Assembly (NCBI GenBank): GCA_024811115.1
Contig: JAKOGH010000812.1
Location: 486,892 to 550,891 of the forward strand
Length of the DNA: 64,000 nucleotides
Direction: 5' to 3'
Source of the DNA: Terana coerulea
Taxonomy: Eukaryota; Basidiomycota; Agaricomycetes; Polyporales; Phanerochaetaceae
Shown: positions 48,157-59,979 of the stretch, piece by piece
How the letters are laid out: every line of letters begins with the position of its first letter
Position numbering within the stretch: position 1 is the first letter of the stretch
Program-made: the position numbers and the translations under genes
The notes under the pieces: model-generated
Told to the model about the DNA's origin: nothing
The model's input: the letters and a program-made list of their open reading frames with translations, nothing else
The model's database searches: none

Positions 48157-49232
48157 GCAGGCTGTGACCTGTAACCATATGGCTCAAGTGGTGACAGTTA
48201 GGTAGAGAGCGCCACAGTTCCGAAAATTAAAGGTATGTACACATAGGTCACAGGCCGTTGATAGGTTGTGTAACTAGTGACCGACAGTTCTCAGTAATAT
48301 GCTCAAGAGTGGAAGGTCCGCTGACTGTCGGTGTAGTTTGCTGTAGGCTGGCAGAGGTCACCACATAGCCAATGCCGCTGCCTCTGGAACTCAGCCACCA
48401 CTGCCTTCATTTGGCAGACCTTGCTGCCAGGCATCATTGGATGCTGAGCATCGGCACTATACTTCACCAGCAGGCACTGAACACTGGTGAGCTACAGTGA
48501 CCTGTGATAGATAATAATGTATGTTGAGATTGCCAATAGAAAATACATCTGAATATGAGTAGCAAATGTTGAAACTGTGTAGAGTTCAACTCAGTTAGCA
48601 CACATGCATCATATCAAGTAGCCCCCAGCCATCACTTATACCAAACAGCCATCTCGTTTGAATCTGTCACTAAAGCACATTCTAACACCCTTTGTGTATT
48701 ATCAGGCATACAGGTATTCTACCCTCGCAACATTAGAACTTAGAACTGTAGAAGTGCAGCGCATACAGCGGCGTACACTCCTACCGAGGCCTAGAGGAAG
48801 CTAGGTTGGTTACTCACCTGGTAGGCTGGCTTGGATACAGGTAAGTGGGTTGAGAGTTGTAAGAGTCTTGTTAGAGTATGGCGCAGAGAGCTGCCTTATA
48901 TACAATACAGGGTGGCTGTACTACAAACAGACACAAATAGGTACCAGGACGGCTAGACAATAGGCATCGTCATGGTGGAACCTGGTAGAACAATAGAGAA
49001 GATATGAGCAGGGCGCTACGGGGCGTCTATCTGACTCAACAAGAACTAGATCCCCGGATCTGGCAAGCCGGTGATATTCATTGCTAGCAGTAAGGTATGT
49101 CAATGTAAGTTGCAGCTGAACTCAGTGGCGAGATACTTACCTCAGAGGTAACTCGTCACGCTCTAGTCTTCCGAGTCCGAGTCCGAGTCTTGATTGGCCC
49201 AGGAGTCTTCGGGAAGCTCTCGGCTCTTCTTC
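48157..49232. other. Repeat-derived spacer without gene
   Basis: Contains no open frame of note. A short GAGTCC microsatellite lies near 49166-49188, just downstream of the KDZ-associated fragment. Confidence 0.4.
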
Positions 49233-49967
49233 TCAATACAGCGCCTCGATATCTTCGCTACAGAGCAGGAAGAGACTGTGGACAAACATGTCGAAGTTGA
49301 CGTCCGTCATCTGGCGAAGCGCCGCTTCGTAATTGTTCAACCATGTGTTCAACTGCTCCGCGGTTTCGGTGTTGAATGCACATGTCTGGTGCGTATTCCC
49401 GTCGCCGTCTTGCTCAACCAGAACTAAATCTGGCTGTGTACCATTTGTTGGGGCAGGGTTGCACCGTAGACGGCACAGTGCGTCGGTCGCTCTGTGCCCG
49501 ATATAACGCCATGCGTCCACAATAAATGTGGTGGCTCTCAACCAAGGGTCATCCACGTCCTGTGTGACGACGTGTCGGAGAAGATCGCATGCATCATCGT
49601 AGCAGAGGAAGCTGCGTCGTAGCTCCTCATTTCCGGCCCAGATCCGGTTCAAGATTCCCATGACTTGAGGTGCGCTTTCTGATCTGTAGCACTTTCCCCA
49701 CCCCACCGGCATTCCGCATGGCCATTGAACCGTCTCTAGGCAGTACACGGTTCGTGCGCGAAAGGTGTGGACGACCGCATTTCCTGGAGTGCCAAGAAGC
49801 GGTGGAAGGTTGAGTCGAAGCGCAGGTTCGTTGTTATTCCCATCCCCTTGACCGAGTCTGAGGGCGCATCTGAGGTCAGAAAGATCGTGGTCATGATAAC
49901 TGCGGGACGTACCGCCATACACCCGTCGTCCGACAAGGATATGAAGCACCAATCTCGGGCAATGCAA
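49233..49967 (-). pseudogene. C-terminal part of a KDZ-transposon-associated protein
   Basis: The reading frame contains GKCYRSESAPQVMGILNRIW, then SFLCYDDACDLLRHVVTQD, FIVDAWRYIGHRATDALCR, RCNPAPTNGTQPDLVLVEQD and CAFNTETAEQLNTWLNNYEA, followed by LRQMTDVNFDMFVHSLFLL. These match, from memory, the conserved C-terminus of agaricomycete proteins linked to Kyakuja-Dileera-Zisupton (KDZ) transposons (CxC5/CxC6 cysteine-cluster group). The N-terminal cysteine clusters are not found in frame: upstream the sequence breaks and joins the transporter pseudogene. It ends naturally at 49233. Confidence 0.6.
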
Positions 49968-50254
49968 ACGCGACGAAAAGACCTCGGCGCCAGAGTTGCG
50001 ACCCGAGGATTGCCTTGGCTATTCGACAGGCGTCCGCTAATGCGCAACACATTGCGGACGCCTCCTGTTTCCTGACGTCTTCAGACCGTCGGCACGTCGC
50101 AGAGTGCGATTAAAGCGGTGCACACGCCTCAAGCTCCCGTTCTCTCCACCTCTGGCGTCATGATTTGCCTTTAAGACCGCCATGAGTACGGTTACGACTT
50201 GCAGTGCATACCGCGCGGCTAACTCTGGGGTTCGCACGAAGTCGAGAACACTGG

Positions 50255-51640
50255 TCGCGATACTCGCCGGGATGCTCATCGCAGTGGCAGTGACCGGGTT
50301 CTGCGGCGGTACACCAAGGTCAATGTACGCAGAGTGAGAGCACGTGGCCGGTGATGATCGGGAAGTCGGAGATCATGGTGAGGTGCAGCTCTAATGTGGT
50401 CATATCGTCGACGTATAGCCTGACGAGACAGGCGAACTCGCCCTGGCCCGATAAACGGCGACGACGGCCTCGGCGCCTGGGATGTCCATGGTCTTGAAGA
50501 AGAGCCAGGCGAAGGACTTGATGAGCCACTGCATGACGCCGACGTAGTACATCATCTGCACGAAGGCGATGAAGGAAATGATTGAGGAGAGCTGGGGCAG
50601 CTGTGGTCAGAACACTGGTCGCATGAAGTCAAGAAGGAACATACCGTGTTGACGAAGAACCACAGTTTGACGACGGTCTCGGTGTCGAAGAAACACGCAG
50701 CGCCCTCGAGAGTCTGGGCGAGGAAGTCGCAGGAAAGGAACGCGGTCCACTTGAAGATGCTAAAGCCAGCGCCGGACTTGAACACGAACATCGCAATAGC
50801 TTGTTGAGCGAAGAGACCGACGATAACCGTTGGCCTAGTACACAATTCGGTCATTACAACGCTTTAAGTTGTTGCTTCCGTACCTACCAAGGGATGTTCT
50901 TCCGGCTTGCGCTGGTGACGTGGAAGCAGTAGTGGAGGACGAAGAGGCCGAGGACCGAAATCGCACGGGCATCGTAGCCAGAGTTCTATTCGGCGTGTAT
51001 TTCGATTTTCGTGATTTGCGTGGATTGATCATTGGCGACAGATGGCGGGCGCATGAAGTACGAAGGTTTATATCAATTCTCCTTGTCGTGGGAGCCATAC
51101 GAGCCCAAGCGGGGAGGCCCAAGGGCAGCAAGCGACAGACGGGAAGGACAACGTGCGCTGGTGAGCTTGAACCCAAATCCACTTCCGAACATAACGTCCA
51201 GCAACGCGAGTCAGCCAATACCCAGCTTGACATGGTACGGCAGCTTGAGTAGTGGCGTCTGCACACACGGTACCCATACAGCCTCGACTGGGCGGATGAC
51301 GATGCGATTGGAGAGGTAGCGAAAGTCGATGAATACGAGGGACGACCACGCCCAGAATGTCTGGACAATATCACGGGACTATAAGTAAGGGGAAAGCGTC
51401 AGAAAAGCAAGGGAACGCACCATCGATGCCTTTGCGACTCCGGCGAGAATCGAAGAGCGGAATCTCGTGTAGAGCACAATGACGCTGTCTCTTCTTGTGC
51501 ATGCAAAACCGCCCTTCGACAGCCCTGGCGACCGGAATCTCCGGGTGGGCGACTCTTTGCCGGTGCCAATGAGCGACGAGGCGGAGGTGTCTGGGAAGTG
51601 CTCCACGTCGGTCGGTGGTGGAAATCTTGTATGCGGAAGA
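50255..51640 (-). pseudogene. Truncated inverted copy of the nucleoside transporter
   Basis: The minus strand matches exons of the transporter at 54078-56246, with introns in the same places: PTDVEHFPDTSASSL, the FWAWSSLVFIDFRYLSNR region, [60 protein letters not shown] and [21 protein letters not shown] tryptophan codon has become TGA (LGIG-stop-LALL), several deletions are present, and similarity stops at MSIPASIA near 50255, so the C-terminal half is missing. It cannot encode a working transporter. Confidence 0.8.
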
Positions 51641-52434
51641 CATCGGAGGAGCGAATTTACGGAAACAAGTGTTGTTGCGTAGCAGACGTTGTTATCCAGG
51701 ATTGCGCTGGTCGAACAGGCCTCGGAGGCTGCCAGACAATAACAGGGAGAATAAATCTAGCTGGCCGAAGGGTGTGGCGTACGCACTCACCAAACGGGCC
51801 CTTGCCTCGCCCAGGCACTGGTGCGTTATCCGACCTTCCGATGCCGCTGAGCGAACCGCCGTAGTTTCTGATAAGTAAGAGCGAAGGGATTGTTCATGCC
51901 GCACAAAGCGTCGGCGCGATAAGGCCTTCTACGGACAAGCTTTTAGTCCTTGGCGTGGCTGTGCTCGCTCGCGCAGAGGTCGTGCCTTAACGTAGAATCC
52001 AAACTGGCGGGTCCGTCGTATCATGGTGCGGCAACTGCCATTGATTACCAGGTGGACCAAATTACAGTAAATGAGGGAGTGTATGTGTGGGCGGGGACTC
52101 CGGGGAGGCGTCGGCGGACAAACAGCGATATGATCCCATGATACAAGTTTCGGTCCCTGTGTGATTTCGTATGTAGCTGCGAAGACGTTAGAAGCGAGTG
52201 AGACTGGCATTTCGTAGGCAGCCAGGGAGCAGACTTACTCTTGTACAAAATTTGAACATATGAATACCCATCAACGACGAGCTACAGTAGCTAGCATTGC
52301 TCGGTCGATATCTGCAGCACTAAACGCTCCTAGGCCGTTACGACGTTCCCAGTGGCCGCGCAATAGCTACACCCGGGCGGCTGGCCAAGGACGGCGAGAT
52401 AACGGAGGAGCTGTGCACGCGCTGTCTCGGAAAT
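51641..52434. other. Region without gene upstream of the transporter pseudogene
   Basis: Presumed former 5' flank of the inverted copy. I found no coding signal beyond short random frames. Confidence 0.35.
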
Positions 52435-52686
52435 ATGGTGCGCCGACTGTCGCTCAGCCTGAACCACCACGGAGGCTTGACGGTGCGAGTGAAGCGCTGT
52501 GGCATCTGCGCGCGTAAGTTCGTGGAGGAGCAGAGGAAGCCAGGGACTCGTACATATGCTGAGTCGGCGGTTAAGAACGGCGGCGAAGCGCCAGGAGAAG
52601 GAGGGCTGCTCCGAGTTCTGGGCTCCCAGGCACACGGCGACCACCCAGTTTCCTGTCGTGTGCTCGCTGCTGCCAAGACCTTGTAA
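52435..52686 (+). CDS. Small open frame of 83 codons, doubtful
   Basis: MVRRLSLSLNHHGG...CGICARKF...LLRVLGSQAHGDHPVS. It has one CxxC pair and is basic, with no recognised family. The minus strand is also open over 155 codons here, so GC bias alone may explain both. Listed only because nothing else occupies the region. Confidence 0.15.
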   Translation: MVRRLSLSLNHHGGLTVRVKRCGICARKFVEEQRKPGTRTYAESAVKNGGEAPGEGGLLRVLGSQAHGDHPVSCRVLAAAKTL

Positions 52687-53046
52687 AACACGGGGCGTTG
52701 CGTGTCAGCGAGGCACGGCGGATGGGATCTGTGGGTGAAGCGCGGCAGAAGCACATGAGCACAAAGCGGCAATGAGTCTTGATCGGGTGATGCGCCTTCC
52801 CACATTGGAAACGTCGGGGCCGCCCTCCCGATCGCGGTCGAGGTGCTGAAGTCTCGACTGGCGCGGGCCGCCTTTGGAGTTCACCCTTTCATTTTCACAT
52901 GTTCTCATTGGCCCACCGATTTTCTGCTGCTGCTCGCGACGCTGCGGGGAGCCTCTTCTTCTTCCTCTTGCTGCAGGAAGGCCGTGCTTATCAGGAGGAG
53001 TCTAGGCACAGAGTTTGATAGTGAAAAGCTGAGAGCGGGGAACGGG

Positions 53047-53826
53047 TAGTGTTGCCGCGAGGTGAGGCGAAGGCACCGTGAGGCAGCGGAGCTTGAAACC
53101 TTAGGTGCCTTGAGGCCCATAAGGTGGGGCCGTAAGGCCTGCCTTAACCTTACCTTGAGAGGATGCCGGTGATCCGGCCTTCCTTTCCAGAGAGCTAGCC
53201 ATTAGACGCCGTCCGAACATATACCACTGATGCGCATGACAGAATGCGAATAAGTACACCGGGTAGAATTCCGTTTGCATAGACCAAAATATTGTAAGGA
53301 GAAAGACAAACGGCAGAAGACATTAGAGATTTTTTCAGCTGCACGAAAGTGCTGGCATCTGTGTATATATCTGCAGCGAGAAGATGAGCTCGAAGCGAGC
53401 AGCACTTTCGTGGCGAGCAGGCAGTGTAGTGACATTATGCATTCGTATAAAGGGCCCAATATATTTACTATGACAAACCATCGGCCATAGAGGAAGCGGC
53501 AACCTCTCACGAGAGGTTCGGGAGTCTGCACTCAGGCTGAGCGGCTATTGTGCTACTCACCAGTGGGTAAGGCTAACGTGGAAGACTGTTTTCTACATTT
53601 GTATGCATTCCTTTCGAGTTCATGGTATTCTTAGGAGTCCCAATAGACTGTGAGTGTACAAGAAACAAGAAACTACGGTACTTGCAGGCGGGAGAGCCTT
53701 TAGGCCTTGAGGCCCCTTAAGGCATGGCCTTATGTGCCGTGAGGCGCCACTGCCTGCTGACAAATCAGCTTAAGGCAGCCTTACCTTGCCTTAAGGTTAA
53801 GGCGGCCTTACCTCGCGGCAACACTA
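53047..53826. mobile_element. hAT-like MITE 3 (subterminal CCTTAAGG motif)
   Basis: The ends TAGTGTTGCCGCGAGGT and ACCTCGCGGCAACACTA are perfect inverses, and the octamer GGAACGGG flanks both sides exactly (53039-53046 and 53827-53834). GCCTTA/TAAGGC and CCTTAAGG blocks crowd both ends. The 780-base element is non-coding and ends 251 bases before the transporter start. Confidence 0.88.
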
Positions 53827-54077
53827 GGAACGGGTCGACAGGGCGGGTGGTGGGAGTGATGGGGCGGCCATATGCTCCTCCTCCGCGCGCTTTCGACGAC
53901 GGCGGATGCACATGCTCCGACGATAACAGATGATGTACATATAACCCCGCCCGAGGAAAAATGGTCCCCGTGCCAGAGCCTCCACCTCGAGTGCCTCCGC
54001 CCCCGACGGCTACGTCGTGTGACCCGTCCACCGCCCTCTCACCTCCCTCCCTCCCCTGCGGACGACGACAGCCTACC

Positions 54078-56246
54078 ATGGCATCGACAGAACCCCAGAC
54101 CACGGTCGCGTACGAGCCCACCGACGTGCACCACCGCCCGGCCTCGCGCACCTCCACCTCGTCGCTCACCAAGGAAAAGTCCACGACCCGGAGACCCAGG
54201 TCGCCCGGGAAGCCTCCGAGCGGTCCTACATTGCCCAAGACGGCGAGGAGCCACCCAGCAGGGCCAGTGTGTTCTATGCGAAGTTCCGCCCCTTCGTCCT
54301 CGCGGCGGTCGCAGCCGTCATTCTCGGCTGGTGGATAAGCAGCACGATTCTGCAGGCGACGCGGCATCGATGGTGCGTCCCCTGGCCTTCCTGACGCTTT
54401 CCCCTAACTTACGTTTTGTAGGATTGTCCAGACCTTATGGGCGTGGTTTTTCCTCATCGTCATCGCCTTCCGCTACATCCCCAACCGCGTCGTCACCCGC
54501 CCTGTCGAGGCCGTATGGGTGCCCTGTGTACAAGCGCCGTTCTTCAAGCTGCCGTACCATGTCAGGCTGGGCATGGGCTGGCTCGCGTTGTTGGGCATTG
54601 TGTTCGGAAGTGCGTTTGGATTCAAGCTCACCAACGTATGTCTCCCTTTCCGTCTGTCGTTTGGTATGGTTCCCATGACATGGAGAGTTAATATACGCTC
54701 TTTCGTATATCATGCACTCGCCACCTATCACTAATCATACATCTACGCAAATCACGCAAATCGAAATGCCCGCCGAATAGAACTCTGGCTACGGTGATCG
54801 CGCGATCTCGGTCCTCGGCCTCTTCGTATTCCAGTGCTGCTTCTTTATCACCAGCGCAAGCAGAAGAACATCCCTTGGTAAATACGGACTTTCACCCCCT
54901 GATGTGACATGCTGACGGAGATGTCCACTAGGCCAACAGTTATTGTGGGTCTCTTCGCTCAGCAAGCGATCGCGATGTTCGTTCTCAAGTCCGGCGCCGG
55001 CTTCAGCATCTTCAAGTGGATCGCGTTCCTGGCGTCCGACTTCCTCGCTCAGGCTCTCGAGGGCGCCGCGTTCTTCTTCGACGTTGAAACCGTTGGCAAG
55101 CATTGGTTCTTTGTGAACACGGTATGCTCATTCTTGTGTTCAAGTGACGACAGTGTTCTAACCGTACTTGCCTCAGCTCTCCTCGATCATTTTCTTCATT
55201 GCTTTCGTGCAGATGATGTACTACCTCGGCGTCATGCAGTGGCTCATCAAGTCCTTCGCCTGGTTCTTCTTCAAGACCATGAACGTCTCGGGCGCTGAGG
55301 CCGTCGTCGCCGCTGCGTCGCCGTTCATCGGCCAGGGCGAGTCCGCCTGTCTCGTGAAGCCCTACGTCGACTACATGACCGCGTCCGAGCTGCATCTGAC
55401 GATGACCTCCGGCTTCTCGACCATCGCCGGCTCCGTGCTCTCCGCATACATCGGCCTCGGTGTCCCGCCGCAGAACCTCGTCACCGCCAGTGTGATGAGT
55501 ATCCCGGCGAGTATCGCGATTAGCAAGATTCGCATGCCTGAGCTGGAGGAGCCCGTCACCCGCGGACGTGTCGTCGTCGACCGTGGTGACAATGACAAGA
55601 ACCGCCCCGCGAACGCGCTGCACGCTTTCAGCAAGGGTGCTCTGTTCGGCCTCATCGTCGCCGGCCAAATCTTGTACGTAGCGCTCCCACCCGCGCACCT
55701 TCCTATCGCTGACCTTCCCTCTAGGACCAACGTGCTCACCGTCGTCTCCCTCGTCGCAACGATCAACGGCCTGCTCACCTGGATCGGCCGCGGCTTCGGC
55801 ATCCACGCGCTCACGCTGCAGCTCATCCTCGGCTACGTCTTCTACCCCGTCACCTTCCTGCTCTCCGTGCCCCGCGCGGAGATCCTGCCCGTCGCGCAGC
55901 TGCTCGCGACGAAGCTCGTCGCGAACGAGTTCGTCGCGTACCTGCAGCTGCAGAACATCATGAAGGGCGCCGTCGCGGGCCAGGACCCGCTCAGCGAGCG
56001 CGCGTACACGATCGCGAGCTATGCGCTGTGTGGGTTTGCGAACCTTGGTAGTTTGGGTATCCAGATTGGTGTGCTCAGTGCGTTGGCGCCGAGCCGGGCG
56101 AGGATCATTGCGCGTATTGCGGCGAGCGCGATGATCTGCGGTTTCATCTCGTGAGTGTCTTTGTAGTTCTCATGTTGTGGGCTGGTGCTGACGTGAGGCA
56201 TCTCAGAACTCTGCAAGCCGCGGGTATCGCAGGCATGCTTGTATAA
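54078..56246 (+). CDS. Concentrative nucleoside transporter (CNT family)
   Basis: Start [14 protein letters not shown] at 54078 (CTACCATGG context). Exons include 54078-54372, 54422-54635, 54781-54877 and from 54932 on, ending [12 protein letters not shown] at 56246. Family features: [16 protein letters not shown], the gate-region [51 protein letters not shown] and, late, [16 protein letters not shown] and [17 protein letters not shown], which carry the nucleoside- and cation-binding residues of NupC/CNT proteins. A plasma-membrane importer of nucleosides with H+ or Na+ is inferred. One base is missing near 54851-54865 relative to the pseudogene copy (AGCCGGAAG against AGCAGAAG). The N-terminal frame also changes near 54176-54190, in the same way in both copies. 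Confidence 0.9.
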
Positions 56247-57914
56247 CCCCCACTATACCTACTGTTCTCCTTGCATGTTATTGCTCATTTATTTTGGGTT
56301 GGTGCCGCACCATGTGTCGAAGATGTTATATGATAGAGACTGTGATTTAAAGAATGAGGTGTTGTCTTACTTTCAACTGAAGTGCGGAGAGGATGTGTAT
56401 TTTCTGTGTGGTAATCTAATCAGATGTGCCATGTGCTGGTAGGATTTGTGTCATGAAGCGAGAGTGCTTTACTTTCGCGGCTTTGGAACACGAGGCGTGT
56501 TCATGAGCGTAACGCGCTGGCCCCTTCGAAACTCGCAAGGCCTCGAGGCTCGCAGAGACTACTCTGATAGTACTCTGTAGAAAGCCGAAGCGGCCCGATC
56601 GGGAAAATCTCCCGATCACCGCCGCGGTACCTGGTTTTGACGACGTTCAACGTTTTGGCAACTTTGTCAACTTTGTCTTTCACTTCCGCGTCGACTTCTG
56701 CCAATCCTATGACGAAGCTGCTATGCAGCATTTATGAATAGGTGCGTGGTGAGCCTGTCGTGTGTTGTATGGGACTATTCACTCCGTGTCTCAGCGAGCG
56801 TTGCGTTACTCTCAATCCACTCGATTGTTGAATGCGGCCACAAATTAAGTTGCGAAGTCTTCACGAGAAGCATTAGCTAGTCATTATTTACGGTGCGTTT
56901 GTTCTGCTCCAATGCCTATCCGGCACCCCTGCACCACCCGAACTAATCTGTCTTGCTAGCTCCTCGATGGTGGAACCTTCTAACGCCTTGGGCCTGCCGT
57001 ATGAAAAATGCAGTTGAAAATGTTCTCGACGGGTTGGCTAGTTAGAGCTGTCAGGACGCAGCGGGTGGAAGACTGCTCATTTCCGACCTCGGCTCTACGC
57101 GTCCCTTGCAAGAACCCGGAGATATTTGATCTTTTCATCGTGGAAAGACGCTGTACGCTGCTCTCTTTCTCAAAGCGTTTACTCGTATTCACATACTTTC
57201 TCAGTACCAGCGGCCTTCTGGTGCACCTGGACCGGAAGGTCGCCGAAAAAGTTGGCAGAGCATCTATGTACCGGCGTGGCCTCTTTCTCTCGTACGACAT
57301 CTGCGCACCACCTTGCCATAGCCAACTCCAGGACATCTGTCTTCCTCTGGCACTGCCTGGCAGAGATCAATGGTAGGCCGAAGCTCAGATGACACGGCGG
57401 TTATTTGGTGCGGTTCAGTTTCTCTGTGCTTAGAGGCCGAACTCAACGAGTCTGTGCAGGGATGTTCGGCAGTCCGCGCCCGGGATGGAGTCAGTTTTGT
57501 CTGCTTGTTCGGCACCTATTGTTGTGTTAGGGTCATCCGCCGACCGGGCCTATTCATTTCTTAAAGGCTGCGATCACGGGAAGAACACACTCTGGTGTCC
57601 TTCGCGCGTCGTCCTCAACTTATCCTACACCAACGACCAGCGCTGGGGATGGGTATCATAGTAACTGAGCTCCGTCAAACTTACTCAACTTCAGCGTCTC
57701 AGCACCTATCCTGTGCAGTGTTCCATCACACGGATGCAACCATCGATGCCTCTTCAACGGAGCAGCTGCTCGGCGCGTCATCTAGGGTCATTGCACGTAT
57801 ATCTGACAAATCATTTCCGGCGGTCCCAAGTACGCTATTGTCTACATCTTCAACCAGGTTCTTCCTAAGAGGATGCTGTGCTGTCAACAGATCAAATTCT
57901 TCCGACGAACCCGT
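56247..57914. other. 1.7 kb without assigned gene
   Basis: Short open stretches exist on both strands, such as 56501-56731 minus (FVIGLAEVDAEVKDKVDKV...), but none belongs to a family I know and no intron chain could be built. No repeat recognised. Confidence 0.35.
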
Positions 57915-57916
57915 TA

Positions 57917-58398
57917 CTATGACTGGCCCCACGTTTATAAGGATTCCTACTCTTTAAGGTGCTGCTCCCGCGTTACTACAGTTTTCCTCATAAATCCTGG
58001 TATACCAGTGCAATACTACCTTGCCTACATACCTGTATTTTCTCTGTATTTTTAAGACGAGTGTAGGGCGAATGGGAGAGGCTCTTTCGAGAGAGCCCAC
58101 CTTTCAAAATTATGGGCGGCATCACAGAATTCCCCAATTCAGCGATGATCCTGCATGCGGATTGGTCGATAGGATGATTAGCGCCAAAATGGGGCGGTTC
58201 TTGCAAACGGCCGTCATTTGAGCTTCACCAAAATTCCTATCCCTCCCGCTCACGAAATTGCACAAAAAAGTTGGCAGTCGCTTAGAAGCATCCTCGAAGG
58301 ATCTGTAGAAAAATTCTGGGCACCAACAAGTTGCAAGGGAGCGCAGGAAAGCGAAATTATAAAAGGTGGGTCAATTATAAACGTGGGGCCAGTCATAG
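57917..58398. mobile_element. TA-flanked MITE with 24-base perfect inverted ends
   Basis: CTATGACTGGCCCCACG... at 57917-57940 is the exact reverse complement of 58375-58398, and both ends are bordered by TA. The 482-base element has no transposase. Size and TA flanks match the element at 1424-1900, but the sequences differ, so it is a separate Tc1/mariner-like family by inference. Confidence 0.75.
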
Positions 58399-58400
58399 TA

Positions 58401-59808
58401 TGCGCATGAGCGCATAACGCGGTTTTCGGTCGTGTGCAGCGTGGCTGTGGCCGAACGGGTGGCCAGCCTTGCAAATTACCCGAGCCGTCGTGGCGCTTCG
58501 AGTACTGGCTGCTTCTTCGCCGCACGCCGGCGGCCGTGATCATAGTATTCCCAAGCATGCATGAAGCCATAACTAATTGGTATGTCCTGACGTTACCGTA
58601 CGTTGGTCACGAACTCAATGAATATTTGCGGCGATTGGCACAGTGCTGTGTGGACCGAGTGCAGGCAGGACTCTTCTGCATTCCGTTGCGTAAGTAAGAT
58701 ACGCGACGCCATCTTATTCCTCCACTATATCCGTGCTCTTTCTCTTATACCAATATGTGGTGGAAAGCTTACGGAGCTAAGAAGACGGGGAGAAGGTATG
58801 TCACTTAGAGCTTGGATTTAGGCGCCCCTCTTACATAGTGGTATGGTTAGTTAGATGGAGAGGTAGGTTCAAAGATCGGCTTATGCTTTTGCCCCTTTCA
58901 AGTGCGCTGTAATGTTTTTCACTGTGTATTATGGCTCAAACTTCTGGCGTATAGCTTCTTTATCGACTACAGTCCTCCGACGCGGATCGCTGTCAGGCAG
59001 TGTCGCTACCATCCAACTGGGCTCGGTCAGTTCCAGTCTTCATCATCGTCCACGCTTGTGCGATCTCTCTGCTTTGCAGGGTTGAGGCGCATGATTAGTC
59101 CGGACAGCTTGCCTACACGTTGTTGCCACCGCGTCAACCCTCGCGGTGGCGTGAAGCTTCGAAGGCGGACTGTTACGGACACGAGTTACGGCCACAGCCT
59201 AGCAGGTGCACGTGGCTTCTTGCGAGATCTGGTTTTAGCGATAGTTGCCTTTGGTAGCTTTCTGACCGACGGCTGCCGAAGACAGGATGGAGATCTGGAT
59301 ACACGGATGGGGGTATGTAAGGTCTTTCTCCAAACGTATCTTTCGGGTTAGTTGACCGTCGTCTTCACAATTCGCTTCTCACGATCTCCGTTATCTAGGT
59401 ACCCACTTCAAAATAATCTACGTCGTCCCTGCCATTGTATGGTCTTGTTTCTACTATACTCAGCCATTCTTATATGTTTCCCGTCATCTAGACCCTGCTC
59501 AAGGCGGTCAAGGGACCCTATCGAACATCGGGCGTCTACTCTGCGACCGCTCGGCTGATCCAAGTTACCATTTAGGTTTTCTCGAGCAGCTGCGGACCTC
59601 TGAGGTCCAACAGTGCCTCTTTGGCGTCATACAGCATTCTGTTCATTCTAGGCGATATCTCCTCGGATGATCTCTACGCCTGTATGCAACCGCACGCCTT
59701 TTCGACGCGTATTAGCCGCGCCCCGCCGTCCGGGTGTTCTGCTATCGTCACTAATCGTGCCCAGCACTAATTTACCGTGGATGCTCAAACCCCCTGTGCC
59801 CTGGCCAT
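58401..59808. other. 1.4 kb without assigned gene
   Basis: A 149-codon open stretch (58902-59351 plus) has hydrophobic segments but no motif. It may be a remnant of a membrane protein gene. Nothing else supported. Confidence 0.35.
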
Positions 59809-59817
59809 CTATAAAAC
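59809..59817 (+). promoter_or_regulatory. TATA box of family member C
   Basis: TCTATAAAA, 171 bases before the chosen start, with a C/T-rich leader after it. The distance leaves room for a short upstream exon. Confidence 0.45.
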
Positions 59818-59979
59818 CCCAATAACCTCGCACGGCTTCAACTCAGTACACTCATCGCTCACCTCTGCCTCTCACAACTGTAAACAACTTGTTCTTTCAG
59901 ACCTTTAGACTTCGCTCTGAGTTTAGCCGGTCTCTATCATACGACATGATATGCAACTCAATCCTGATGTTGCCCATTC

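Noticed and set aside
49166..49190. GAGTCC tandem triplet-like repeat
   Set aside because: Too short to be more than a microsatellite.
53872..54678. 268-codon open frame overlapping the transporter N-terminus
   Set aside because: P/R/S-rich reading in a wrong frame of GC-rich exons; the true exons follow the transporter family.
55012..55806. 264-codon minus-strand open frame
   Set aside because: Antisense of the best-conserved transporter exons; D/E/R-rich shadow without motifs.
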